Assembly (NCBI GenBank): GCA_003135855.1
Contig: PNBD01000117.1
Span: forward strand, 24,730 to 82,718
DNA: 57,989 nt
Source of the DNA: Deltaproteobacteria bacterium
Lineage (GTDB): Bacteria > Desulfobacterota > Binatia > Binatales > Binataceae
Direction: 5' to 3'
In this document: positions 32,936 to 42,196 of the stretch, one piece after another
Numbering within the stretch: position 1 is the first letter of the stretch
Layout of the letters: every line of letters begins with the position of its first letter
The notes under the pieces: generated by a model
What the model saw: the letters and a program-made list of their open reading frames with translations, nothing else
What the model was told of the DNA's origin: nothing
The model's database searches: none
Position numbers and translations under genes: made by a program

Positions 32936-34279
32936 ATGAAGTATCGAATCGCGCTGGTGGCGACGGCGTTCGTGATCGGACTTTCATCCGCACTTTCATC
33001 TCAAGCTCGCGCCGGTTCGCTGAAGCCCGGCGACTTGATCTCTCCCGACAATGCCGCGTTGGTCGCCGATCTGGTCAGCCCCGGTAACTTCATTTTGGTC
33101 CAGCAGGGGATGCATCTGAAGATCGTCGCGACGCAAGCGCTCGAATGGCCGCCTCCGTACAAGAGCGCGACCGAAAAGTATGCGCCGCAAGTTCGACTGA
33201 ACGACAAGGGCGAACTGCAGAACTATTCCGCCGGCCTCCCGTTCCCGCTGCTCGATCCCAACGATCCGCAAACCGCGTCAAAGGTGATGTGGAATTTCAG
33301 CTTCCGCCCGCAGTACACCGACGACGCCGACATCCGCGACGTCGAAGTGGTGAGCTACCGCCCGAACAGCGCCTTGCCCGGTCCAATCGAGCACTTCGAG
33401 GTCGGCCATTTCGCCTTCTATAATAATGTCGGGCGCACCGAGGTCGCGCCCGTTCCAACCGATCCGGAGGCGACTGGTCCCGGCATCCGCTATCGCTTCG
33501 GCGCTTTCCCGTTTCTCGAGCCGGCTGAAATTCGCGGCTACGGGATGGTTCGCCTGCGCAATATCGATCCCACCGTGGATGACAACGCCTGGTACTACAA
33601 TCCGATGACTCGGGGCACCCGTCGGGTGAGAGCCGGCGAACTCTCCGACGCGCTCGGTCCGTACGAGGTCAGCGGCAGCGGCGGGGGCGGCGTCACTTCT
33701 TACGCCAACAATCTCGATCCCGATTCCTACTTCGGCTTCTCGGCGAAAATCGAGAACTACAATTACAAGCTGCTCGGCATCAAGCCGATGCTCGCGGTGG
33801 TGCACGGCGAAAACTCGCCGGCCCAGCCATGTCAGTTCGACAACAATCGTTCGGTGTGTCCCGAGGCGTGGGAGATGCGCCAGCTATACGTGATTGAGGC
33901 GACGGCCAAGCCGCAATCGTGGACGCAGAAGATTGGCAGCGACGGGGTGCTGATTCCGAAGCGCGTGCTGTACATCGATTCGGAAGGATGGTTCATCACG
34001 GCGTCGGACCAGTACGGCCCCGACGGCAAACTCTGGAAGACGATCGCGACCTTCAACACCTATCGCGATCGCCCGGTGCCCGACGCCAAAGTTGCGATCT
34101 ATCCGTTCAAGCGAATTTTCCAGACGGCGCTGGTCGATGAGGATGTGCAGAACGGGTTTTCCTCGGTGGTGTATATGCCGGGACGCGAGGCGCAGGATCG
34201 CGAGTGCTGGTACATCAATATGGGCATCGCGACCAAGGCGTTCCTCGATCCGCATACCTTGCCGATGCGCGGCCACTGA
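32936..34279 (+). CDS. DUF1329 exported protein
   Basis: Seen: 447 residues with a signal peptide (1-27, '...SSQARA'), then the DUF1329 pattern: 'GMHLKIVATQALEWPPPYKSATEKYA', 'AGLPFPLLDPNDPQTASKVMWNF', 'YYNPMTRGTRRVRAG', and 'RVLYIDSEGWFITASDQYGPDGKLWKT' in pieces. Known: DUF1329 proteins are LolA/LolB-fold-like periplasmic or outer membrane proteins often encoded with RND exporters or fatty-acid/sterol genes. Start ATG with GGAGG. Last gene before the mobile region. Confidence 0.9.
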   Translation: MKYRIALVATAFVIGLSSALSSQARAGSLKPGDLISPDNAALVADLVSPGNFILVQQGMHLKIVATQALEWPPPYKSATEKYAPQVRLNDKGELQNYSAGLPFPLLDPNDPQTASKVMWNFSFRPQYTDDADIRDVEVVSYRPNSALPGPIEHFEVGHFAFYNNVGRTEVAPVPTDPEATGPGIRYRFGAFPFLEPAEIRGYGMVRLRNIDPTVDDNAWYYNPMTRGTRRVRAGELSDALGPYEVSGSGGGGVTSYANNLDPDSYFGFSAKIENYNYKLLGIKPMLAVVHGENSPAQPCQFDNNRSVCPEAWEMRQLYVIEATAKPQSWTQKIGSDGVLIPKRVLYIDSEGWFITASDQYGPDGKLWKTIATFNTYRDRPVPDAKVAIYPFKRIFQTALVDEDVQNGFSSVVYMPGREAQDRECWYINMGIATKAFLDPHTLPMRGH

Positions 34280-34692
34280 CGGGTCGCTTGCTCGCGATGC
34301 ATCGTGGCTATCGCACGCGCTTTTGAAGTCCGAAGTTACTGTTTTTCTGCCCGATAACGCAGCCGAATACGCCTGCTATACGGCAGGCTATTTGAGCAAG
34401 GTATCGACAGCTGCATCGGCATAGCGCCCCATACGAGCCGTCGGTGTCACAGGAGATTCAAGCTTCGCCGCGCCTCGGCGCCTGCCAAACAACGCGCTGG
34501 TGAACCGCGGGCGGATAGAAACTTAGCGAAACCCGCGGCGACACCGGCCACAGGACATTCTCGGTCCCCCCATTGATTACGTTGGACGCTGCGCACACGC
34601 GCGATTTCGTGAACTCCTGCGGAGAGTGCCCTGCATCGAGGACGTGGGGGCGGATGAGGCAGTCTGATGCCGAACTGCTCTCTGGCCTCCAA

Positions 34693-34820
34693 TTTCCCTG
34701 TTTAACAGGGAAAGAACAGGGAATCGATTCGAATTGGGGGCGTTGACATGCTCTTCGGGCGAGAATACGGCCCGAATCTTCTAGGTTTTATGCCAAATTC
34801 CCTAAATCGCTAACAGGGAA
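34693..34820. repeat. AACAGGGAA repeats and palindrome
   Basis: Seen: a perfect inverted repeat TTTCCCTGTT-T-AACAGGGAAA (34693-34713), a third AACAGGGAA just after it (34715-34723), and TTCCCT ... AACAGGGAA again at 34798-34820. An outer CCAATT/AATTGG pair frames the first group. Possible recombinase- or regulator-binding sites at the element boundary. Confidence 0.6.
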
Positions 34821-35061
34821 CTTCCGATTGGAAAACAGGCAGTGCGGCTCGCGGTTCAGCGAATTCCCGACTCGGAACGGGCGGGACTGCGAGACGCATC
34901 CTCGATGCGACGCGTTCTCTTAGCCCGGCAATCCTTTGCGACAGATCCTCCTACCGAATTGCTGACATTCCACCTATTGCATCTCCCATAACGCCATCCG
35001 GCTGGTTTGTTAGTAGCAGTTCCGGATTGAATCCAGGATTAACAACTCCTTAGGGACGCTC

Positions 35062-35314
35062 TCTGTTAGAAAGTTAGTAGCCATTTACTATGTATGGTAA
35101 CAAACTCTCCGACAACACTTTCTGTTACAGATTTAGTACCTAGGTATATATATAGGCATCGACATTTCTTCAAGGAGAACCACCATCAGAGCCGCGAGAA
35201 CATTCTTTTAAAGTTCGAATTCAGCTTGTTCCCACAGTCCAGTAAGTCGGCCGTGGTGATCGCGGTAAACGTTGCCTGGGAGAGGGAAAACGGTCTCTGT
35301 TAGTTCCTTAGTAG
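35062..35314 (+). promoter_or_regulatory. Three copies of composite site TCTGTTAS-N4-TTAGTAS
   Basis: Seen: 35062-35080, 35121-35139 and 35296-35314, each exactly 19 bp with two TTAG/TTAC half-sites 8 bp apart in direct orientation. The spacer sequences differ (AAAG, AGAT, TTCC), so binding rather than recent duplication explains the conservation. Located upstream of the methyltransferase gene. Confidence 0.6.
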
Positions 35315-35522
35315 TCATTGCAGGTTCGGTACGAAAGACAAAAACAACTATGACGGTGAGATGGTTCTTGGTGCTGATTCAACTAACTAGCGTTTTGAGA
35401 GGTCGCCGATCGGACTTCATAGCTGTCATTCGCCAAGCCACTGGCACCGCTAGACAATAACTCTCTCCGACTAGCCTCACATTTGTGACTGGCATGAATC
35501 TTGAGTGTTGAAACATTTCTGT

Positions 35523-37001
35523 ATGGAATCGAAATCCGCTAAGACTCACAAGGCAAGCAAACGAGGTCCGTCAAATTTAAAACAATTTGACCCCTCCTTG
35601 CGGCAGCATCGTAGCGAAGAACTTGACTATGTCACCACTGGCCGGCCCGAACATCCGGGCGAAGGACGAGAATTATCACCATCCTTTTTGCTTCGCGACC
35701 AGAAGGTCGAGCTACTGCCGGTAAGCTCGATTCTTCCTTACAAGGACAATCCGCGCACTCACTCGCGCAAACAAATCCGCCAGCTGGTCCGAAGTATTCG
35801 AGAGTTCGGGTTCACCAACCCAGTCTTAATCGGAGCGGACGGAAAACTGATTGCGGGTCACGGACGTCTATTGGCGGCGCAAGTGGTAGGTATGGAGAGC
35901 ATACCTGCAATTCGACTCGACCAAATGACGCTAGCGCAACTGAAAGCTTATGCGCTCGCCGACAACAAACTTGCTGAGAATGCGGGTTGGGATCGTAAAT
36001 TAGTCGCGCTTGAGCTGAGTTACATCGAAGAGTTGCACATCGACTATGACCTGACGCTGACCGGTTTTGAGCAAGGTGAGATAGATTCGTACTTTCAAGT
36101 GTTGGAAACGCCTGATGACGAAGGCACTAATGACGTACCCACAATCGACCGTTCAAAGCCAGCCGTGACGGAGGATGGGACTCTTTGGCAGCTGGGCCAG
36201 CACCGCTTGCTTTGCGCCGATGCTAGAAAAGACGAGTCATTTCTGAATCTGTTAGGGGCAGACAAGGCTCAATTGGGTTTCGTTGATCCCCCTTACAACG
36301 TTTCAATTGTCGGAAACGTCTCTGGCCTAGGTTCGATCAAGCACCAGGAATTCGCGATGGGATCGGGCGAAATGTCTGAAGCGGCATTCACCGAGTTCCT
36401 AACAAATACCTTAGGAAATCTTGCAAGACACAGCATCGACGGTTCGATTCACTTCGTCTGCATGGACTGGCGGCATCTTCCCGAGGTCCTGGCCGCCGGA
36501 CGCAGGGTCTTCACAGAGCTCAAGAATCTCTGCGTCTGGCGAAAGGACAATGGCGGAATGGGTTCGCTGTACCGGTCTCAGCATGAATTGATCCTTGTCT
36601 ACAAGCACGGTACTGCTCCGCATATCAACAACATCGAACTGGGTCGGTTCGGCCGCAACCGTACCAACGTGTGGGACTATCCGGGCCTTAGTTCCCTGCA
36701 CAAGGGCCGTCTCGACGACTTGGCTATGCACCCGACGGTCAAACCAGTGGCGTTGGTCGCTGACGCTATTCGGGACTGCTCGAAAACGCGCGGGATCGTC
36801 CTCGACTGTTTCGGGGGCAGTGGAACAAATTTGATCGCCGCGGATAAGACCGGCAGATGCGCACGTGTAATGGAATTGGACCCGTACTACGTCGACGTAA
36901 CCGTTAGACGTTTCCAAAAGCTAACAGGCAAAAAAGCCGTCAACGCAAGATCGGGCTTGAGTTTTGAAGAGATCGAGCGGGCCGTCGAGAATGCATCGTA
37001 G
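35523..37001 (+). CDS. ParB-like domain fused to DNA methyltransferase
   Basis: Seen: 492 residues from ATG 35523 (a GTG at 35505 is also possible; neither has a strong ribosome site). Residues ~60-150 are a ParB/sulfiredoxin-like domain ('ILPYKDNPRTHSRKQIRQLVRSI', 'LIAGHGRLLAA'). Residues ~190-480 are an N6-adenine/N4-cytosine methyltransferase with motif IV 'DPPYNV' before motif I 'CFGGSGTN', that is, beta-class order. Known: such fusions occur in phages and integrated elements and modify phage DNA. First gene of a cassette with DUF5681 and terminase genes; base composition is lower in GC than the chromosome around it. Confidence 0.9.
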   Translation: MESKSAKTHKASKRGPSNLKQFDPSLRQHRSEELDYVTTGRPEHPGEGRELSPSFLLRDQKVELLPVSSILPYKDNPRTHSRKQIRQLVRSIREFGFTNPVLIGADGKLIAGHGRLLAAQVVGMESIPAIRLDQMTLAQLKAYALADNKLAENAGWDRKLVALELSYIEELHIDYDLTLTGFEQGEIDSYFQVLETPDDEGTNDVPTIDRSKPAVTEDGTLWQLGQHRLLCADARKDESFLNLLGADKAQLGFVDPPYNVSIVGNVSGLGSIKHQEFAMGSGEMSEAAFTEFLTNTLGNLARHSIDGSIHFVCMDWRHLPEVLAAGRRVFTELKNLCVWRKDNGGMGSLYRSQHELILVYKHGTAPHINNIELGRFGRNRTNVWDYPGLSSLHKGRLDDLAMHPTVKPVALVADAIRDCSKTRGIVLDCFGGSGTNLIAADKTGRCARVMELDPYYVDVTVRRFQKLTGKKAVNARSGLSFEEIERAVENAS

Positions 37002-37034
37002 AGCAAAGTTAGATTAGTCGTGAGAGGAATCCCA

Positions 37035-37496
37035 ATGGCCGAAGAAAAGCGACCAAACCACGGTGAAAAAACGCAAGCGACACCCGAGGACTATGTCGGC
37101 TACAAGAGTCCCCCGAAGATAACCCGGTTTAAGCAGGGTCAATCGGGTAACCGAAAGGGACGTCCAAAGGGCACCCGGGACTTTAAAGCCGATCTTCTAG
37201 AGGAACTCGCCGAACAGGTTCCAGTTCGGCTTCGGGAAGGCGGAAAACCGACCAAGGTCTCAAAGCAAAGAGCGATCCTGAAAGCCGTTTTTGCACGAGC
37301 TTTCCAGGGAGACCTACGCGCGGTCGCCATTCTGGCGAACTTGATCCAGCGTTTTGTCGGCACCGCAGATGGTAGCGCTCAGGAGGAACCCCCCCTCAGC
37401 GGTGACGAGAAGGAAGCGATCGCGCTGCTCGAATCTCGCATTCTGAGTATTCACGGTATGAGCAAGCCGCATAATAACGAGGAGAGGAAACAATGA
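37035..37496 (+). CDS. DUF5681 protein, small-terminase-like
   Basis: Seen: 153 residues from ATG 37035 (GAGAGGAA upstream). The DUF5681 hallmark 'FKQGQSGNRKGRPKGT' lies near residue 40, followed by a helical region 'KVSKQRAILKAVFARAFQGDLRAVAILANLI'. Known: DUF5681 proteins are regularly encoded just before large terminases and are presumed DNA-recognition (small terminase) subunits. Overlaps the terminase start by four bases (ATGA), indicating coupling. Confidence 0.88.
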   Translation: MAEEKRPNHGEKTQATPEDYVGYKSPPKITRFKQGQSGNRKGRPKGTRDFKADLLEELAEQVPVRLREGGKPTKVSKQRAILKAVFARAFQGDLRAVAILANLIQRFVGTADGSAQEEPPLSGDEKEAIALLESRILSIHGMSKPHNNEERKQ

Positions 37497-38971
37497 ATAG
37501 GCTCGACCGAAGCGATCTTAACCGCGCAACTCGACAGTATTTTACTACCTTCATTGACCGCACCTTCCGAACCGTCTCGCCTGGCAGATATTTGCCGAAC
37601 TGGCATATCGATGCGATGGCTTACCAGCTAGAAAGGTGTTTGAGAGGCGAGAACAACCGTCTGGTGATCAATGTACCTCCTCGCAATTTGAAGTCGATAT
37701 GCGCATCGGTAGCGCTTCCTGCCTATGCTTTAGGTTGTGACCCTTCGAAACAAATCGTCTGTGTTAGCTACTCGGCCGAACTGGCGGCCAAGCACGCGCG
37801 TGATACTCGCCGCGTGATGGACTCAAAATGGTACAAACGCGCTTTTCCGAATACTATACTCGCCAAAGACTCGGAGATGCATTTAGTCACCACCGTCCAG
37901 GGACACCGATTCGCGACCTCGGTGGGCGCTACATTTACGGGAATGGGCGGCGACCTCATTATCATCGACGATCCACTTAACGCAGAAGATGCGATGTCGA
38001 CGCTAAAGCGGGATGCCGTCAATGAATGGTTCGATCGCAGTGCGCTGTCACGTCTGAACAACAAGCGTACCGACGTAATCGATATTGTCATGCAGCGCCT
38101 CCACCTTAATGATCTGACTGGTCATGTGTTGCAAAAAGGAAGAGGCAGGTGGACTCACCTAAACCTGCCGGCGATTGCGGATGAAGCCCAAACTTACGAG
38201 ATCGGCCGTGATGCTGCAGGAAACCCTCTGCTATACCATCGGCAAATCGGTGATGTGCTCCACCCCAATCTCGAGCCGATGGCTGTCCTCGATGATCTCA
38301 AAGCCCAAATGGGTAGTCTCTATTTTTCTGCGCAGTACCAGCAATCGCCTCTATCTCCCGAAGACGGTCTGATTAAGTGGAGCTGGTTTAAGCGTTACGA
38401 GACCGAGCCGCTGTGGGAGCAGGGGGACATGATCCTCCAAAGCTGGGACACAGCGCAGAAGGCTGGAGAGTTAAATGACTATTCGGCATGCACCACCTTG
38501 CTCATCAAAGGCAACAAATATTTTGTGCTTGACGTGTTCAGAAAAAGGCTGGACTATCCGAGCCTACGCAAACAGATTGTAGAACTCGCGCGCCGCTTCC
38601 ACGCCGACACTCTTCTGATCGAAGACAAGGGTAGCGGAACCTCGCTGATACAAGATTTGCGCAGCGAGGATAACGGCGGCGTTCCGCTCCCCATCGCCTT
38701 CAGGCCCGAATCTGACAAAGTCACCCGGATGAGCGCACAGTCTGGCAAGATCGAAGCGGGCAATGTTTATCTGCCTCCTCAGGCGTCATGGCTCGATGAT
38801 TTCCGGATCGAGGTTCTGCAGTTCCCTTATTCAGCCCACGATGATCAAATCGATAGTCTCTCGCAAGCTTTGACCTGGTTGGGCCAGCGCCAGCACTCCC
38901 GCTTCGAAGTCGATTGGGGAGACGATCTGGAGTTAGGGCTGGGCGGACGCTACCCGCTATACCGGACTTAG
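37493..38971 (+). CDS. Phage-type terminase large subunit
   Basis: Seen: 492 residues. ATPase domain with an unusual Walker A 'NVPPRNLKS' (residues 60-68), Walker B 'LIIIDDP' (Asp159-160), and coupling region 'QRLHLNDLTGHVL'. A C-terminal RNase-H-like nuclease carries 'SWDTAQ', 'IEDKGSG' and 'HDDQIDS' acidic residues. Known: packages phage DNA into procapsids. Full length and apparently intact, yet no portal, protease or capsid gene follows. Instead, IS remnants begin within 250 bp. Confidence 0.92.
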   Translation: MNRLDRSDLNRATRQYFTTFIDRTFRTVSPGRYLPNWHIDAMAYQLERCLRGENNRLVINVPPRNLKSICASVALPAYALGCDPSKQIVCVSYSAELAAKHARDTRRVMDSKWYKRAFPNTILAKDSEMHLVTTVQGHRFATSVGATFTGMGGDLIIIDDPLNAEDAMSTLKRDAVNEWFDRSALSRLNNKRTDVIDIVMQRLHLNDLTGHVLQKGRGRWTHLNLPAIADEAQTYEIGRDAAGNPLLYHRQIGDVLHPNLEPMAVLDDLKAQMGSLYFSAQYQQSPLSPEDGLIKWSWFKRYETEPLWEQGDMILQSWDTAQKAGELNDYSACTTLLIKGNKYFVLDVFRKRLDYPSLRKQIVELARRFHADTLLIEDKGSGTSLIQDLRSEDNGGVPLPIAFRPESDKVTRMSAQSGKIEAGNVYLPPQASWLDDFRIEVLQFPYSAHDDQIDSLSQALTWLGQRQHSRFEVDWGDDLELGLGGRYPLYRT

Positions 38972-39206
38972 GTGACAGCAGGGTCGTATTATCGTCGAAG
39001 ATCTTGTTGCTTCAACCGGTTAGCCACTCGACCTTATGCTCCATAGCTTCGACGGATAGAACGCAGCACGGCACCCACTATGCAGGTCGGCTCCGTGACT
39101 CTTGATCGATTCTTCACACGCTGGCCTCTGCGGTTGAATGGTCTTATCCCATTGGTAAGCTAGTAGTCGTCGGCTGTTAGGTTCATTGTTCGACCTGCGG
39201 TCAGAT
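38972..39206. other. Short spacer after the terminase
   Basis: Nothing recognisable. A second CTGTTAG-like motif occurs near 39175 but without the partner half-site seen upstream of the cassette. Confidence 0.4.
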
Positions 39207-39960
39207 GATCGTCCAGAGCCGCAAGTCAGGGGCGCGGGTGTGGCTGAGAAACATCGACCGGCTGATCTTGGTCTGGTTGTACCGAGTGTTCCCCTCGATT
39301 CTGAATGCGGTGACTGTCGTTTAGCCGGAGACCGTGGTCCGGTGGCATCGGCGCGGCTTTCGGGCCTATTGGCGCGGAAAGTCCCGCCGGCGTGGTGGCC
39401 GCCCCAGAATCGACCGTGAGATCCGCGATCTCATGACGGATGAGCAAGGAGAACTCCCTATGGGGCGCGCCGCGGATACACGGTGAATTGCTGATGCTCG
39501 GTATCGAAGTCGCCCAATCGACCGAGGTACATGGCCAAGCGGCAGAGGCCGCCCTCCCCAGGGTTGGAAGACATTCCTGCGCAATCACGCCGCTGGAATC
39601 GCTTCTATCGATCTGTTCGTAGTTCGCACGATCTCACTCAAGCTGCTCTACGGCCTGGTGATTCTTCGCCACGCCCGAAGGCGATTGGTAAGCATCAGCG
39701 TGACGAGCAATCCGACTGCGAAACGGATTGCAGGTCAAGTTACCGACGCGTTTCTTCTGGGACGAGGCTCCGCGTCACCTGATTCGTGGCCGCGACGGAG
39801 TTTATGGTCCAGCCTATACTCGCCGCATTCGCGCAATGGCGATCGGAGATCGCCCTACGGCGCCGCGCTCGCCGTGGCAGAACTGCCACGTTGAACGGCT
39901 GATCGGATCGATACGTCGCGAATCACTCGACCGTCCCTCGTCAAAAGCTAAACCCGAACG
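39207..39960 (+). pseudogene. Decayed integrase-type transposase (IS481-like), copy 1
   Basis: Seen in pieces across frames: 'RNIDRLILVWLYRVFPSIL', TAG at 39322-39324, 'PETVVRWHRRGFRAYW', 'GAPRIHGELLMLGIEVAQST', 'FLRNHAAGIASIDLF' (first catalytic Asp), 'RDGVYGPAYTRRIRAM' (second Asp) and 'SPWQNCHVERLIGSIRRES' (Glu). Several frameshifts and at least one stop, so inactive. Same family as the minus-strand copy at 42828-45233. Family name is tentative; it is a DDE/rve integrase-core transposase. Confidence 0.75.
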
Positions 39961-40311
39961 TATTGATGATGAAATCCGCCGAGGATCGGGATCGCCGCAA
40001 TGCGGCCTATCTTGTGCGTCCGCCGAAAATCTGGCGCATCTTTAACCAACGAGAGATGCGTCCGGACCTGGTTGTATTAGGAAGCGTAATTCCTGAGGAC
40101 GCGACGTTCTCTCCGCGCTTTGTTATGGCAGCGTCTTTGCTAGAATGTATTTACTTGGGGGCCGAAGGCTCGGCGCCCGTCAAAATAAGTGGATGCACGA
40201 TGGCCGTTGTAAACGTTTCGCGCTCAGCATTAGTCCCCGGCTGACCCAAATGGTTTCGCTGCGTGTACCAATTGCGGCACTTGGTCTCAAACAGCCCATG
40301 GAGGCAGACTG
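39961..40311 (+). other. Spacer with promoter region of the Trp-rich gene
   Basis: No gene supported. The right end provides GGAGG (40302-40306) for the next ORF. The inner end of the decayed IS should lie here but I cannot identify its terminal repeat. Confidence 0.4.
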
Positions 40312-42147
40312 ATGAGCAAAATCAAAATCGCATTCGCTGCATTCGTGATGATGGCGGCCGCTTTCATGATGACCGCGCCTGCCTCGGCGCAAATGATAGT
40401 CCCCAACCAGGGGATGGGCGACTACGACGAAGTGAATCAATGGCACGATGCCGGCTGGTGGTGGGCCAATCATCCAGATTGGGTCCGCCAGAATCACCCC
40501 ACTTGGTGGGGCGACTTCGACGATAACCATGTTTGGCAACCTGCAGCCTGGTGGTGGCAGAACAATCCTGATTGGGTGCGCCACCATCACCCCGAATGGT
40601 GGGGCGACTTCGACGATAGCCATGTCTGGCACCCCGCTGACTATTGGGCGGCGCAGAGGGCCGATTGGACTCGCCGCCAACATCCCGAATGGTGGGGAGA
40701 AAATTATCAGGGCAACTGGTATCCGGCTTCGTGGTGGGTGGCAAACTACCCGGACTGGGTGCGGTTATATCATCCGGAATGGTGGGGCGCCCCGTCCGAG
40801 GGGGTGTGGTATCCGGCTTCCTGGTGGGCAGCAACTCACCCCGATTACATCCCGCAAAACCACCCCGACTGGCAGGGCGATTACGACAGTGGCGGAGCCT
40901 GGTATCCAGCCAGTTATTGGAATGTAAATCGTCCGCAATGGGTAGTCGCGAACCATCCCGATTGGTGGGGTGATTATGACAGCGATCGGGTTTGGCGTCC
41001 GGCGTCCTGGTGGTCCCAGGTTCAGCCGCAGTACGTGGTCGTAAATCATCCCGACTGGTGGGGCGATTACGACGACAATAATGAATGGCACCCGGCTCAG
41101 TATTGGTACCATCAAGATCCCCAGTCGGTCCAAGCCAACCATCCCTACTGGCAGGGCGACTTCGACGACCATCACATGTGGCATAGCGACGTATGGTGGC
41201 AGACGCGCAATCCCACTTGGGTCAGTGCGAATCACCCCGACTGGCAAGGAGACTACGACCAGCAGCACCACTGGCGCGACCTCTACTGGTGGGGCGCGAG
41301 AGACCCGGCGTTTATTCAACAATCGCACCCCAATTGGGCCTACGCTTTGCAACAGGCAGTCGTGCAACAGCAGGCTCAACGGGAGCGCTCAATTCAGTTA
41401 GCCGCGTTACTCGAGCGTCAGCAACAGCAAACGGTTGCCGCTAATCGGATGCTGGCGCAGGCGGCGTCCGCCGAGATTGCTCACCGGCAGCAGTTGCAAC
41501 AGCAAGCTGTTTCGCTCCGCGAACAGCAGCAGCGTCTGCAGCAGCAGGCCTTGCAACAGGCGCGGGAAAAGAACCTTCTTAACGCGCAGCAGATGGCGCA
41601 ACTGAAGACCTCGCAGCAACAAGCCCAGCAAAGAGCCGCGTTGGCGGTGCAGAAGCGGACGGCCCAGCAGCAGGTGCAGGAAAAGGCCATTCAGGAGCGT
41701 GCTGCTCAGCACGAAGGTCAGCAGAAAGTTGCGCAGCAACAGGCTGCCCAACGCGCAGCTCAGCAGAAAGCGGCGAAGGAGCAGGCCTCCCAGCACGAAG
41801 GTCAGCAGAAAGCCGCGCAGCAACAGGCCACTCAGCAACAGGCCACTCAGCGCGAAGCTCAGCAGAAGGCTGCGCAACAGCAGGGTGCTCAGCGCGAAGC
41901 TCAGCAGAAGGCGGCGCAACAGCAGGGTGCTCAGCGTGAAGCTCAACAGAGGGCCGCGCAGCAGGCTGCTCAGCACGAAGCTCAGCAGAGGATGGCGCAG
42001 CAAGAGGTTGCCCGGCGCGAAGCTCAGCAGAAGGCCGCGCAACGGCAGCCAGCTCCGCACCAAGCTCAGCCGAAGTCCGCTGAACAACTACGCCAGGAAC
42101 AGGAGCACAAGAAGCCGGCGCCAGCGCCCGGGCCCGGCCAACCATAG
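40312..42147 (+). CDS. Secreted Trp-rich repeat protein with Gln/Ala coiled tail
   Basis: Seen: 611 residues. Signal peptide (1-27, '...TAPASAQ'). Residues ~40-345 are nine full units of 30-31 residues plus partial first and last units. Each has the core 'HPxWWGDYD' or 'HPDWQGDYD' and ends in a Trp/Tyr pair ('PASWW', 'PAQYW'); five or more Trp per unit. Residues ~345-590 are a continuous Gln/Ala/Glu/Lys coil with heptad-like 'AQREAQQKAAQQ' repeats, then a Pro-rich end. I do not recognise a named family. Export and architecture suggest a surface or periplasmic binding protein with an extended stalk. It sits between two decayed IS copies in opposite orientation. Confidence 0.8.
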   Translation: MSKIKIAFAAFVMMAAAFMMTAPASAQMIVPNQGMGDYDEVNQWHDAGWWWANHPDWVRQNHPTWWGDFDDNHVWQPAAWWWQNNPDWVRHHHPEWWGDFDDSHVWHPADYWAAQRADWTRRQHPEWWGENYQGNWYPASWWVANYPDWVRLYHPEWWGAPSEGVWYPASWWAATHPDYIPQNHPDWQGDYDSGGAWYPASYWNVNRPQWVVANHPDWWGDYDSDRVWRPASWWSQVQPQYVVVNHPDWWGDYDDNNEWHPAQYWYHQDPQSVQANHPYWQGDFDDHHMWHSDVWWQTRNPTWVSANHPDWQGDYDQQHHWRDLYWWGARDPAFIQQSHPNWAYALQQAVVQQQAQRERSIQLAALLERQQQQTVAANRMLAQAASAEIAHRQQLQQQAVSLREQQQRLQQQALQQAREKNLLNAQQMAQLKTSQQQAQQRAALAVQKRTAQQQVQEKAIQERAAQHEGQQKVAQQQAAQRAAQQKAAKEQASQHEGQQKAAQQQATQQQATQREAQQKAAQQQGAQREAQQKAAQQQGAQREAQQRAAQQAAQHEAQQRMAQQEVARREAQQKAAQRQPAPHQAQPKSAEQLRQEQEHKKPAPAPGPGQP

Positions 42148-42169
42148 CCCGCAGAAGCTAGATGTGGCC

Positions 42170-42196
42170 GCGCGGCCTGCTTGACGCAGGCCGCGC
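42170..42196 (+). terminator. Perfect 11-bp hairpin after the Trp-rich gene
   Basis: Seen: GCGCGGCCTGC (42170-42180), loop TTGAC, GCAGGCCGCGC, 22 bp past the stop codon. No T-run follows, so termination would need another factor, or it stabilises the mRNA end. Confidence 0.5.

Larger units (their letters stand above)
34280..35522. other. 1.2-kb repeat-rich leader before the terminase cassette
   Basis: No convincing gene. Left part (34693-34820) holds AACAGGGAA-type repeats and a 10-bp inverted repeat. The right part (35040-35320) is AT-rich and holds three copies of one composite site. Composition drops sharply compared with the DUF1329 gene, so the left boundary of a mobile element probably lies between about 34440 and 34830. 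Confidence 0.6.

Noticed and set aside
34447-34692. 81-codon minus-strand ORF next to the AACAGGGAA repeats
   Set aside because: Composition is Arg/Ala-rich without structure, and no ribosome site is seen. Similar frames arise from the repeat-bearing DNA itself.
35062-35314. CRISPR-like repeats
   Set aside because: The three repeats are 19 bp with internally variable 4-bp spacers and unequal distances (59 and 175 bp). No cas gene is present. Operator sites fit better.
38990-39050. tRNA-Ser-like fragment on the minus strand after the terminase gene (attachment site?)
   Set aside because: A stretch resembling 'GTCGAGTGGCTAAC' looks like a D-arm, but there is no anticodon stem, T-arm or acceptor partner. 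Not enough for a tRNA remnant.
41407-42145. Long minus-strand Leu-rich and Ala/Glu-rich ORFs
   Set aside because: Shadows of the Gln/Ala-coding repeats of the Trp-rich protein gene; repetitive codons keep the other frames open.
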